DNA of 16,363 nucleotides from Byssochlamys sp. IMV 00236 (GCA_001931875.2 MSJH02000573.1:1-16363); one strand, 5' to 3'; numbered from the stretch's first letter, positions 1-8,940 are shown. Made by a program: numbers and translations. The notes: generated by a model from the sequence alone, not told the origin.

Positions 1-1121
1 TAGACCAGATAGGCCAACAGCGACTGCAGAAAGGTCATCTCTCAGCTTGACGACTTTTTTGTTTGACACCAACACATAGTCAGGATCGCGACACAAGAAG
101 GACCCTTTGACTTTTGCCTTGATTTCTTTATCTTTTATCGTCTTTCGATGAATGGTGTTGATTAATTTGGAGAAGCAGTAAATGCAGGCTTGAGACATCA
201 TGCTGTCATTTGTGATGCACACATGGACGTTCATTTCATGAAATTCTTTGTTTCCATTTTCCACCATATCGTCTGAATCTCTTTGTTGTTGAGCCTACTC
301 CCATGCTTCTATTTCATATGAACATAACAGGACATGGTCTGCTTTTACTTTTTACCAAATAGTTTATATAATAGTTAGTATTCAACAATTGTATATTACT
401 GTGCTTCTTACTCTTCTTGCCTATCAAAAACTTTCTTTCTTTCGCACATAAGCGGTCGTTTTGCAATTCCACTTCCTTTTATGTCGGACCCTTTTCTTCG
501 AATTATAAGAATTTCTGAGAGCTAAATGGTTACTGATATGTTGCTGGTGTATATTCATTGCTTGCCCAACGCTTGTTGCCATCTTTAAGTCTAACTTTGC
601 AAGATTATTTTCAATGGCCTATACTGTTTGGCCATTCTTCTGCTTTTTTCTGGATATAGCTTCTGTATTTGGCTTCTCGGTTAGGCGCCAAATGTACTCG
701 TAATAGGGATATCCAGTAAACTGTTCATCAAGCCATAGAGGATTTTTGGCGTGCTCTACATATTTTTCATATTTGTAACAACTTTACCAAGAGCATTTTC
801 CATTTCAAAAGATTTTAATGCTGTTTCTTTAAACTTGCCTCGTTCTATTCCGGATGACTCTAGGCCCTTAAAGATGGCCATCTGAACCGGATGCTTGTTT
901 AGGTTTATCTCTTGCGCAACACCTGAGCCAAAGTAGTAAGAATGCATCAAGCTAATGTGCTGATCCTCCAGAAGCATGCTAAAGCCCTTCACAAAAGGAT
1001 CTGCTACGGAAGAGGACCCAATGGTATACTCTATGGCGCATTCTTGACCAGGTAAAAAGCCATCTGGAAGTATATTTGCGATGGTAAAAGAGCCTTTGTC
1101 GTATTCTACGTTGAATAAGGG
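1..1121 (-). pseudogene. Decayed TnpB/Fanzor-like RuvC nuclease, 3' part beyond the left edge
   Basis: The gene reads right to left. An open frame at 759-1121 (121 codons, stop TAG at 756-758) loses its frame near 758-775. The reading continues in the frame of codon 1-3, broken by stops at 619-621, 424-426, 421-423, several between 300 and 420, and 295-297. The last 98 codons (1-294) hold the recognisable part. It has the phrase SQAC followed by a CxxC pair (Cys codons 184-186 and 175-177), then a basic spacer, one Cys (91-93), and a Tyr codon (76-78) where a second Cys would be expected. After that comes LRDDLSAVAVG, with Asp at 37-39. This order of CxxC, Cx4C and RD-x-SA is the zinc-knuckle and RuvC-III layout of TnpB and its eukaryotic Fanzor relatives. 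Family assignment is by motif only. With at least seven stops and one frameshift it cannot encode an intact protein. It may instead be an unrelated Mucorales repeat family. Confidence 0.45.
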
Positions 1122-1259
1122 TCAATAAGCAGTGTCTACATATCAATAATAAAAGCTCAGTAACATAAACTGACCAATCATAGTAAGTGTAACTATCATT
1201 TTGAATATCTTTATTCTTCTAAATAAAAGAAACGCAAAGAGTCCCATTGTACTTTCTGT

Positions 1260-1303
1260 TCATTACCACTACCACAACCACAACTACAACTACAACAAAC
1301 ATC
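1260..1303. repeat. CAN-type trinucleotide repeat
   Basis: A run of imperfect ACC/ACA/ACT triplets on the plus strand. It produces poly-Thr or Tyr/His/Asn-rich short frames that I regard as spurious. The rest of 1122-1402 shows no gene. Confidence 0.7.
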
Positions 1304-1402
1304 ATAACCTTGCGTCAGTCAAATATAAAGCTATCATCACGTACGCCTTCATTGTTGTGGGTAAGTCTTTGCTATGTCCAAAGAATTGATTGTGTTTGGC
1401 CA

Positions 1403-1793
1403 ACACTACATGCACCAGAAAATGCACCAGAAAATAGGCTAATGCTAAGGACGCTTCCTTGAGGCACTACCTATGTTGTCACTATACAACGTCACATAGC
1501 CAAAGTTCAATCTAAGGCTTGTCCAGTTCACTCTGATATAAAATGTGAATTTATCATAATTACACGTGAGCTAAGTAGTCTTTGTTGATCAAACTGACAA
1601 CATAAAATTAGAATAAATAACAACATTTCTTTTTTATCTCTTTCTTCCTGAAAATAAACAAGCCAAGTCGGTAACTTTATAAAGCCATGCTTAGTGTTGT
1701 GCCACACATTGAAAAGTTTTGCTGGATTATATCATAGGTAATAGGTAGAGGTAATGCCTGTAGTATTAGTCTAATTTCTGGTGCATATAGTGT
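1403..1793. repeat. Inverted-repeat-bounded segment (possible MITE remnant)
   Basis: Bases 1403-1421 and the reverse complement of 1775-1793 match at 18 of 19 positions; the one difference is C at 1409 against T. The 12-base core atgcaccagaaa is repeated in tandem at the left end (1410-1421 and 1422-1433). The 391-bp interval contains no credible coding frame, which suits a short non-autonomous DNA element. No clear target-site duplication is visible outside the repeats, so excision footprint or chance cannot be excluded. Confidence 0.4.
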
Positions 1794-1814
1794 AAAAATC
1801 AACGATTATACTTA

Positions 1815-2458
1815 TTTTTTCTGCAATTCTCGGCATGTTTTTGTGCAGTCTCTATAAGCTGGCGTGTTTTTTGAAGTCTCCTTATATAAGTTGGCTATTC
1901 CGGTTGTCAAATATGACACATCAACTAGTATGCGTATTTGAGTTGCTAGTTTTGAAATGCAGGCAAAGGTTCAAGGCGTCATTGATCTGGACCTATGTGG
2001 CTTTCATATTGCTCACTACATGCCAGTACTCATTCAGCATTGGTTGCCTACGTTGGCCCCCTGCTATTCTTGCTTCCTAGAAACTACTAAGAGAGGCTTC
2101 AATTGCTCGGTTCGGTGTCTCTGCTGAGGTGGACAATCAATGTTTACTCAAAGATCTCAATCGGTGAAAGAAAGCACCACATGAATCTATCCGACTACAT
2201 TTGTCCTCTTTGGAGCATATTTTTCGGGCTTGGCTTCAGTCGGCTTCCTAGTTACACTCTTTGGTTTTTCCAATGGCTTATTTTTCATATAAGAGGAACG
2301 GTGAGTTCTTTTCTTCTCACCATTGTTTTGGTTATTTAAGCAATCTACAAAATTTACAGAGAACGTAAGATATTATTCTTATCAATCCCTCTTTTAAATA
2401 AAGTGCCATTGAAACCAAAGAAATCGTATACAAAATCGTAATTGATCTCACCCTGCAG
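1815..2458 (+). pseudogene. Unrecognised hydrophobic, frame-broken coding-like stretch
   Basis: One plus-strand frame runs from about 1815 to 2298 interrupted only by a few stops (TAA near 1848, TGA near 1951, 2116 and 2182, then TAA near 2288). The three TGAs could each derive from a CGA codon. Near its end lies a membrane-like stretch (LFGAYFSGLASVGFLVTLFG, about 2208-2267). A plausible intron follows (gtgagt at 2300, ttacag at about 2358), joining to a basic tail that ends in a stop near 2428. The other two frames are also hydrophobic. I do not recognise a family; a decayed transporter-like membrane protein is the most I would suggest. It may be non-coding sequence. Confidence 0.2.
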
Positions 2459-2808
2459 TGACTCAGAGGGAGGTGGGAGGCTCAAAAAGCCCGTCACTTA
2501 GCGATAGTTTGTATTGTTTGGACAATGAATTCATAACAGTAGTGAGGGCAAAGTCAAGAATTTTGTCTCCTTTACACGCTTGATTATAGGCATCTTTGAC
2601 CTAATTCCTAGACAACTGTATATTATAATAGTTGGATAGTACTATTGAGTGATTGATGGAAAAGGTTACTTTTTTTTTTTGCTTTAAAACATGTTTATTA
2701 TGCTGATATTCTCTTGACCAATAAAATCATTTGAAAATTTTTCTCATTTTAATGAGAAAAGAGACTTTCATTGACAGCCTTTTTTTTTTTTGATACACAT
2801 ATAAAACC
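2459..2808. promoter_or_regulatory. Intergenic region and putative NOP12 promoter
   Basis: No gene was seen. The region has T-tracts at about 2669-2680 and 2781-2791 and a perfect 10-bp inverted repeat with a two-base loop (2739-2748 / 2751-2760) 48 bp before the NOP12 start codon. The T-tract and ATATAAAA sequence at 2799-2806 sit directly before the ATG. A role as promoter is inferred from position only. Confidence 0.4.
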
Positions 2809-4010
2809 ATGAGCGGATTAGTTGCTGCAGCAAAAATAGACAACCATTTAGATGACTTATTTAAGCACTCTGTAAATATATACTTTATACACAAAAGCTA
2901 TGGTTAACACTTTTATTAGGCTGGTAAAAGCGAGATCGCCGTAAAGCCTATATTACCACAAGATCTACTGGTAAAAGCAGAGAAAAAGAGAAAAAATCAA
3001 GAAAAGAAGGAAGGAAATAGAGCGTTTATAGGATTTCAAAAGGCAAAAGAATTATTAGCACAAAAGGTATTGAAATAAAGCTCAAGCACAACTGAGAGTG
3101 CTTACACTATAAATAGAGAAAAGCAGAACAAGCAGCAGCAGAAGAAGAAGGACCAGAAAAGAAAAAGAAAAAGGTCCTGACAGAAGAAGAAAAGTTAGAA
3201 AAGGAAGAACGCACAGTGTTTATAGGCAACCTGTCAGTTGCTTGTGTTGAAAAGGTAATTGATGCTTAAATGCATATACACAATTGTATTCACCACTAGT
3301 CTTCATATGTATAGGAAGGATATAGACAACTCAAGTCAAAATTTAAAGAATTTGGTAAAATCGAATCCATTCGTTTCCGATCTGTTGCATTTTCACAGCC
3401 CATGAACCGTAAAGCAGCCTTTCTTGCTCGTAAACTTCATTCAGATCGCGATGTCTTAAACGCCTACATTGTCTATGAAAAGAAGGAATCAGTTGACAAG
3501 GCTGTTGAGTCGAATGGTACTGTATTTATGGAAAAGCATTTACGTGTTGATGCCGCAACAAAGAGTAGACAACATGATCGTAAACGATCTGTGTTTCTTG
3601 GTGGATTACCTTTTGATATTGAAGAAGAAGAACTGTGGGAGTTCTTTAAAGAGTGCGGCGATATTGAATTTGTACGTACCATTCGTGATCCTAAAACGAA
3701 CGTAGGCAAAGGGTTTGGCTATGTGCAATTCAAAGATCGTGATAGCGTTGAAGCTGCATTGAATTTAGAAAAAAAGATTCGTGATAAGGTCAAGATTCGT
3801 ATTCAACGTTGTAAGGTTTCCGTATCTGAGGGAGGTACACCTGAAAAGAAACCAAAAAAGAAAGGGAAGAAACCTGTCAAGGCATCTGGTAAGACTGGTA
3901 AACCTTTACCTAATCCAAAGCGTCATGAAGGTACTCGTGCTACCAAGGATAGCGGTAATAAATTCAAATTGATCAAGACAAGTAAAAAGAGACAAGGAAA
4001 GAAAAAATAA
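2809..4010 (+). CDS. NOP12: Nop12/RBM34-family nucleolar RNA-binding protein, four exons
   Basis: Exons are 2809-2871, 2920-3066, 3117-3254 and 3315-4010, with introns of 48, 50 and 60 nt, all GT-AG and all phase 0. The product is 347 aa. It begins with a charged Lys/Glu-rich region to about residue 100. Two RRM domains follow: RRM1 at about 103-196 (RNP2 VFIGNL at 104-109, with the long insert between helix 1 and beta 2 typical of this family) and RRM2 at about 208-286 (RNP2 VFLGGL at 209-214, RNP1 KGFGYVQF at 248-255). The tail is a very basic Lys/Gly region suited to nucleolar retention. Yeast Nop12 and human RBM34 share the two-RRM layout; yeast Nop12 assists pre-25S rRNA maturation in the large-subunit precursor. 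At 347 aa this protein is shorter than yeast Nop12, mainly in its N-terminal region. AATAAA signals at 4006-4011 (overlapping the stop) and 4011-4016 may direct polyadenylation. Confidence 0.93.
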
Positions 4011-4245
4011 AATAAAGAGGTTTCTTTAAACAATAGCACGTTTCTTTTTTATTATTACTATTTTTCTTATATATAAACACTTTATTCAGAAACTGTTCGC
4101 ACACATTGCAAGATCAATAACAATTAAACACTTTATGCCCTTTTTATTATTTAAAAAAGACAACATGTAATAATATATAAAATGAGCTTGATATTTTTGA
4201 GAAAAGATAAATGTGGTCAAGACTTTATAACAAAATGAAAAGTTG

Positions 4246-4434
4246 TTAGAGAATTTGTTTAAATAGTCTGATCTTGACTTGCTTTTCTTCTTTGGACCAA
4301 AAAGCAAGACCAGCTATTCCCCAGTTAGCTCTAAGGTATGTTATATTCTTTACTCTTGTAAGAAACTGATATGTAGTATCATAGATCATAAAATCGAAAA
4401 CAGTAACCGGTGTTAGCTGAGGGTAGTTTGGTTC
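4246..4434 (-). pseudogene. Possible GH18-like C-terminal fragment
   Basis: A 62-codon stretch on the minus strand is open between in-frame stops at 4435-4437 and 4246-4248. Its sequence resembles the last beta/alpha unit of a family 18 glycoside hydrolase: a YDTTYQF segment, a basic helix, then GIAGLAFW. That last motif is like the Gly-rich strand ending in Trp that closes the GH18 barrel in chitinases and YaaH/CHID1-type proteins. No rest of the barrel and no convincing start are visible; the DNA upstream (4440-4700) is pyrimidine-rich promoter-like sequence on the plus strand. It could be a relic, a terminal exon of something unrecognised, or chance. Confidence 0.2.
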
Positions 4435-4842
4435 TTACCAAACCTTGGTCCCATCCGCTCTCTTTCTTGCTCTTCTCTTTTTCTTTTTTTCTTTGCTCTT
4501 TCCGAGCCAGTTATCGCTAGCCCTATAAATACAATTTGATAAAGATATTAATAACCTTTTTTATAGTTTTACTCACTTTTCTTGTCTCTCTTTTCCTCTT
4601 ATAAACTCTCTTCTTTATAATGTAAGTATTTAATATCAATGTAAATAGCTGATTTACTAATCATTATTTTACTCATCCTTTTGCTTCTTGTGGTCTATCT
4701 TTTATCATTATTTGTTGTCTAAAGTTATCATTTTTTTATCAATGAATAAAGTGTATGATAGATTCAGCGGAGTACCAAACCAGACTGACACTGGAGTTGT
4801 TCAATGTCTTTTTTATTTTTATTCTCTTTTATATCAAACTCA
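4435..4842 (+). promoter_or_regulatory. Promoter and leader of the DUF2461 gene, possible 5'UTR intron
   Basis: The plus strand has a CT-rich tract (about 4456-4502), a TATAAATA box at 4524-4531, and a second CT-rich tract (about 4573-4616). A good donor, gtaagt at 4622, is followed by an actaat branch-like site near 4655 and an acceptor-like taaag ending at 4724. This fits a leader intron of about 103 nt, but the acceptor is weak and there is no protein reading to confirm it. No other gene was seen here. Confidence 0.4.
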
Positions 4843-5748
4843 ATGCCCGCAGCACGCAAAAGAAAGGCTGTCAACTATGATCAAGAAGCATCAGACAGTG
4901 ACTTTGTTGAACAAGATACCTCAAAAAGACATAAAAAGTCAAAGAGAGAGTTGACATCCGACACTGACGAAGCAAATCTCCAAGACAGCGATCATGAACT
5001 TATCTCTCTTCATTCATTCAACCCTGCCAAAATAAAGATACCACAACCCAAAGGAGGACCATTTGCTGATGCATTATCACCAGACACTCTCATGTTTCTC
5101 GCAGAACTTGCAGAAAACAACGATCGAGACTTTATGAGAGTCAAAGCCAAAGAATGGGATAAGGCCAAGAGGGACTTTATTGACTTTGTGGGTCTCTTGA
5201 TGAAGGAGATCCACCAGGTCGATCCTTCGGTCAGAATGGAAAATGCAGCCAAGGCAGTTTATAGACAGCATCGAGATTTGCGTTTCACAAACGACAAGCG
5301 ACCTTACAAGTCCAACCTGTCTGCCTCATTCTCTCGAACAGGTCGCAAATTTTTGGACGCAGGGTATCATTTATCTGTCAAACCGGGCAATCAGACCTTC
5401 TTCGCAGCAGGTCTGTGGCAGCCAAATAAGAACATGCTGGCAAGTTTACGATCAAGTATCATGCGTAACGCTAGTCTATTGCGTGAAGCACTCTCGACAG
5501 AGGCAATCAAAGATGTATTTGATGGAGCGACAGTAACAGAGATTCTAAGTGATGAGGATAAATTAAAAATAGCGCCGGCAAATGTTGCAAAGGACCATCC
5601 TGAAATTGACTTACTGAGATACAAGAGTTTTGTCGTAGTCAAGAACTTTACAGATCAAGAAGTAGTATCTGAAGGCTTTGTGGAAAAAGTAATGGACGTT
5701 GCAGAGGCACTTGTTCCTTTTGTAGCAGTTCTTAACTCTTGGGTATAA
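4843..5748 (+). CDS. DUF2461 family protein (TIGR02453-like)
   Basis: An intronless frame of 301 aa starting at the ATG at 4843. An in-frame ATG at 4804 would add a 13-residue hydrophobic leader; I prefer 4843 because the next residues, PAARKRKAVNYD, look like the natural basic start of a nuclear-type protein. Residues to about 75 are low-complexity and charged (KRHKKSKRE may be a nuclear signal). The DUF2461 domain spans about 80-300. Typical landmarks are the helical start with LAENNDRDFM, the core YRQHRDLRFTNDKRPYKS, the SRTGRKFLDAGYHLSVKPGN strand pair, and a GLWQPNKNML segment. The domain is common in bacteria and fungi, but its biochemical function is not established. The 3' end faces the helicase gene with only 54 bp between stop codons. 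Confidence 0.92.
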   Translation: MPAARKRKAVNYDQEASDSDFVEQDTSKRHKKSKRELTSDTDEANLQDSDHELISLHSFNPAKIKIPQPKGGPFADALSPDTLMFLAELAENNDRDFMRVKAKEWDKAKRDFIDFVGLLMKEIHQVDPSVRMENAAKAVYRQHRDLRFTNDKRPYKSNLSASFSRTGRKFLDAGYHLSVKPGNQTFFAAGLWQPNKNMLASLRSSIMRNASLLREALSTEAIKDVFDGATVTEILSDEDKLKIAPANVAKDHPEIDLLRYKSFVVVKNFTDQEVVSEGFVEKVMDVAEALVPFVAVLNSWV

Positions 5749-5802
5749 AACAAATTCATTGCAATGTATATAAATCATGTTTCTTTATAAAAAGACCCTT
5801 TT

Positions 5803-7575
5803 TTATTTGTTATCTCTTTTTCTTTTAGTACCAGCATTAACAGGAGTAGTAGTCTCTTCCTCCTCTTCTTCTTCTACTAAAAAGTTTTTAAGTCCTGCCA
5901 AATAGCTCACCAATCCTTTCTCTTCTTCATCTGTGGCATAAGGACGTTCGCCTGCACCGTGAATTGTACATGTCATAGGATCCGACTTGACTTCATCGTC
6001 ATTAGGACTACTCTCATCACGGTATACTTCAACTTCCCAACCACCATCCTTTTCTTGACCCACTTTCCAGATTTGATAACCGTAGCCACAGTCTTCTTCC
6101 AAGAACTGACGACGCTTTTCAGAAAACTGAACTTCATGTGTATTATTGGTAACCAGTGTATAGAATCTAGAGTAAAAGCCTTTTTCATTTCTTTTCTTTG
6201 CACGGAGAACACGACCCAAACGCTGAGCTTCCTGACGACGAGAACCAAAATGGGAAGAGACCTGGATGAGAACTGTTGCTGCGGGTAAATCGAGAGAGGT
6301 ATCACCAATACGTGAGAGAAACAAGGTATTGATTTGTTTAGCTTTAAGTGTTCTGAGGGCAGCAAGTTGGTTCCATGTGAGCTTTTCGTCTGTTTTGGGT
6401 ACTTCTATTTGAAATCTAGCCAAGAGTTGACGAGCATCGTCTGCAGGAGTGCCACCATAGATGAGAGGTCTACCAATTTTTTCAGCATAGAGCTTAAGGG
6501 CATCAATGTGATCGCAGTACACGAGCACTTTATCTCCTTTAGCTTCATGATATTGAATCAAACGTTGACAGATTTGCATCTTTTTGGGATTAAGAATGGC
6601 TAACAAACTCTTTAAATGATGCGCCTGGCCTAAGAGATTATTACCCATCTGAACAGAGTCATAAGCGCTCTGAGTGATAGGGTTCATATCAGACTCGACT
6701 TGAGTACAGATGACTTTAGCAATATAACCTTTATCAGCGAGTTCTTTCCATTTAGCGTGATATAAAGTCGGTCCGACCAAAGTATCCAGATCACCAATCT
6801 TTTCATCTTCACGCAGCATAGTAGCTGTGAGGCCCAGTCTGACCTTGGTCTTAATCTTTGAAATTGCCTTTGAATAATTGTTTGCAGGCACACAGTGAAC
6901 CTCATCAAGAATGACAAGTCCCCACTCAGTTTTGTCAATAAAGGTACTCATTCGTTTGGAATCAGCTGTTCGATTTTTACTGTCGACAAGCATGGTATAG
7001 GTCGTAAACAAGACACCTGTGGGACCATTATAAGGCCATTTTTTGGCACCAGCAAACATACCGGTCTTTGAGGCCATCAAGGTTGTAAATCTTAGGAATT
7101 CTTTAGAAAACTGTTCGGCAGCAATAATGGTGGAACAAACAACGAGCACAGGCTTCTTAATCGCAGTGGCTACCAGGATAGACGTCAAGGTCTTTCCTGC
7201 ACCACAAGGCAACACAATGATACCAGAGTGAGCAACATGGTCTTGTTTGTTTTCGCTCGATCTGTCAATGATGGCATCGACTGCTTCTTGCTGGTAAGGA
7301 CGTATTTCAATGTCAGGTTTAAGATCCATGTCAAGGATGGGACCGGTTTTGTCTGCTTCGAATTTATAATCTGCTAATGCTGCTTTGGGTCTTGGTGCTG
7401 TTGTCACTTTCTTTGTGATGACGGCAGGTGCCTCTGCTGGATCTTTTTCAATTGCAGCTTGTTCTATAGTTTCTATTTTGGTTGCTTCCTCATTTTGCTT
7501 TTTTCTTTCTTGAACAAAGGCAAGTAGATCGGATATTCTCCTTTGTCGATCGTTGTCAATTGTTGATAATACCAT
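5803..7575 (-). CDS. XPB/Ssl2 (Rad25)-like superfamily 2 DNA helicase, short form
   Basis: A single uninterrupted frame of 590 aa. Motifs match XPB closely: QRPYQ-type entry at 92-96 (RPYQQ), Walker A GAGKT at 125-129, DEVH box at 224-227, motif III LTAT at 249-252 followed by the XPB-specific RED triad at 255-257, then GDTSLDLP (424-431), SSHFGSRRQEAQRLGRVLRAKKR (440-462; motif VI) and a KRRQFL segment (487-492). The C terminus has an acidic run and ends in KRKRDNK, a likely nuclear signal. In TFIIH, XPB/Ssl2 is the translocase that opens promoter and damaged DNA. However, family members of about 800 aa carry roughly 300 residues before the helicase core, whereas only about 90 mostly low-complexity residues precede it here. 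There is also an added segment of about 20 residues before the FLSRIGD strand (about 390-412). It is therefore more likely a paralogue than the TFIIH subunit itself. Confidence 0.88.
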   Translation of the reverse strand: MVLSTIDNDRQRRISDLLAFVQERKKQNEEATKIETIEQAAIEKDPAEAPAVITKKVTTAPRPKAALADYKFEADKTGPILDMDLKPDIEIRPYQQEAVDAIIDRSSENKQDHVAHSGIIVLPCGAGKTLTSILVATAIKKPVLVVCSTIIAAEQFSKEFLRFTTLMASKTGMFAGAKKWPYNGPTGVLFTTYTMLVDSKNRTADSKRMSTFIDKTEWGLVILDEVHCVPANNYSKAISKIKTKVRLGLTATMLREDEKIGDLDTLVGPTLYHAKWKELADKGYIAKVICTQVESDMNPITQSAYDSVQMGNNLLGQAHHLKSLLAILNPKKMQICQRLIQYHEAKGDKVLVYCDHIDALKLYAEKIGRPLIYGGTPADDARQLLARFQIEVPKTDEKLTWNQLAALRTLKAKQINTLFLSRIGDTSLDLPAATVLIQVSSHFGSRRQEAQRLGRVLRAKKRNEKGFYSRFYTLVTNNTHEVQFSEKRRQFLEEDCGYGYQIWKVGQEKDGGWEVEVYRDESSPNDDEVKSDPMTCTIHGAGERPYATDEEEKGLVSYLAGLKNFLVEEEEEEETTTPVNAGTKRKRDNK

Positions 7576-8046
7576 GCTTGTGATTTATATGCAAAGAATA
7601 AGAAGCTCTAATGAAAGTAAGAAAAAAGATGATAAATACTCCAAAAGAAAGAAAAAAGAAGAGGGATGTGATATAAAAGCTCTGTGTGTTTGTGGCGCAA
7701 CCAACTCTTTGGAAGTTGTCACAGTTCAATCTCAGTGGTTCTGTTTGCAGAATTTACGATCAACCAATGAAATAGCTACTCTATTAAATATACTTGGATG
7801 AACTATGTTCAATGATTACATTGGGTTCCTTTTTCTTTCTTTCTTTCTACTAAGCATAAAGTAAATATAAAAGATATATCTTTTAAAAAAGAAGGCTTTT
7901 TGAGTTTAGAAGAATAACAACAGCGCTTTTTTATTGTTGCACATACACCATTTCATATGCGATTCCCAGCCTTTGCTTCTTCCTTTCTTTTTAAAACTGA
8001 CTTTTTTTTTTCCTAGTCAATTCCCATTGTTTTCTTTTTCTTAATC
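7576..8046. promoter_or_regulatory. Divergent promoter region
   Basis: This lies between the minus-strand helicase and the plus-strand secreted protein. Bases about 7605-7666 are purine-rich on the plus strand, which is a pyrimidine-rich core promoter for the helicase. A TATAAAAG box at 7866-7873 lies 173 bp before the plus-strand start codon, followed by T-rich tracts up to the ATG. A short (TTTC)n run sits at about 7831-7847. A small open frame across 7553-7801 overlaps the helicase start and looks non-coding. Confidence 0.5.
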
Positions 8047-8529
8047 ATGGTTCGTTTACATCAACTAGTCGCTTTCTGTATATTCTTTCATCAGTGTGCA
8101 GCACAATTAGGAGCAGAGATATTTTATCCTGAAAATAATGCTACAATCACTCCTGGAGAGAAGATTAATACACAATTTAGATACAATAATATGGGGCCAG
8201 GTCAATATACATTAGATATAAACCTTTGGAAAGATAGTGCAGCAAGAGAATTGGCTTATAATGTGGCAAAGGGAGTCTCTCTTCCAGAAGGAAATATATC
8301 AGGCACTCATAATGACTTTTCTATGAATGGAACTTACAGCTGGACTGTGCCTCATGGTTTGGATGAATTGATCTACTTGACAGTACATGCTAATGTCACA
8401 CATCAAGGATCAGTTCTTGCTATGCGATCAAATTTTGTTATGCTTCATGTCAATAGCGCTCTTTCTCATCTACCAATGCCTTCATGGATGCTCTTGATAT
8501 TTACTATTTTTATTCTTACCATCCTTTAA
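8047..8529 (+). CDS. Small secreted, probably GPI-anchored surface protein
   Basis: The product is 160 aa from one exon. Residues 1-19 form a signal peptide (hydrophobic core VAFCIFF, likely cleavage after CAA before Gln20). The mature part starts with an IFYPENNATITPGEKI stretch that resembles the opening strand of fungal Ig-like, Kre9/Knh1-type extracellular domains. A single beta-sandwich-like domain follows to about residue 137. N-glycosylation sequons are at Asn31, Asn83, Asn94 and Asn116. The C terminus is a run of about 14 hydrophobic residues (147-160) with no basic residues after it, preceded by a Ser/Ala/Pro region, as in GPI-anchor signals; a tail anchor is the alternative. Mature size would be near 115-120 aa. 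The specific role is unknown; wall or membrane localisation is inferred. Confidence 0.8.
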   Translation: MVRLHQLVAFCIFFHQCAAQLGAEIFYPENNATITPGEKINTQFRYNNMGPGQYTLDINLWKDSAARELAYNVAKGVSLPEGNISGTHNDFSMNGTYSWTVPHGLDELIYLTVHANVTHQGSVLAMRSNFVMLHVNSALSHLPMPSWMLLIFTIFILTIL

Positions 8530-8940
8530 AGTCCTCTCCTTTTTTTTGCCACTTGATAAAATAAAGGGTGCGTCAAGTAATTTATTTGGGATCAGCATAT
8601 TGTTATGCACATGCAGTAGAGATCAACTCTCTCCTTCTCTTTTTTTTTTTTTAGGCGCGCTTTCATATCATTTTAGTTTATAATTCTCTCCATGTGAAAA
8701 ATGGGAAAAAAGGAGGGGTGTTGTATATATTTGGAAATAAAAGTGATGCCAAAGTACAAAAGGGTAACTAAAAACGATGTCACACCGGCCCAAACAGCAA
8801 CTGGTTGTCTTACCCCTTAAAGATGTGTCCGCTGCCCCTTTTAATAACTTTTCAATGTCACACTTTCATAAAAAAAAATAGCGCCCTTTTTATTTTTATA
8901 TTTTTTTTTTATTTCTTTCTCCCCTTTTTGAATCAAAATC
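8530..8940. promoter_or_regulatory. Intergenic region and promoter of the Lys/Glu-rich gene
   Basis: No gene was seen. An aataaa at about 8559-8565 may serve the upstream gene. A T-run lies near 8639-8653, a TATATA sequence at 8724-8729, and a long T-rich tract at about 8887-8930 ends just before the start codon, as at other genes in the window. Confidence 0.4.

Noticed and set aside
1464..1497. Imperfect hairpin around cctatgttgtcactatacaa
   Set aside because: The stem is short, with a bulge, and nothing nearby suggests a structured RNA.
4086..4307. 73-codon minus-strand frame after NOP12
   Set aside because: Its composition is AT-driven (Lys, Asn, Ile, Tyr, Phe) and it overlaps the more protein-like GH18-like frame.
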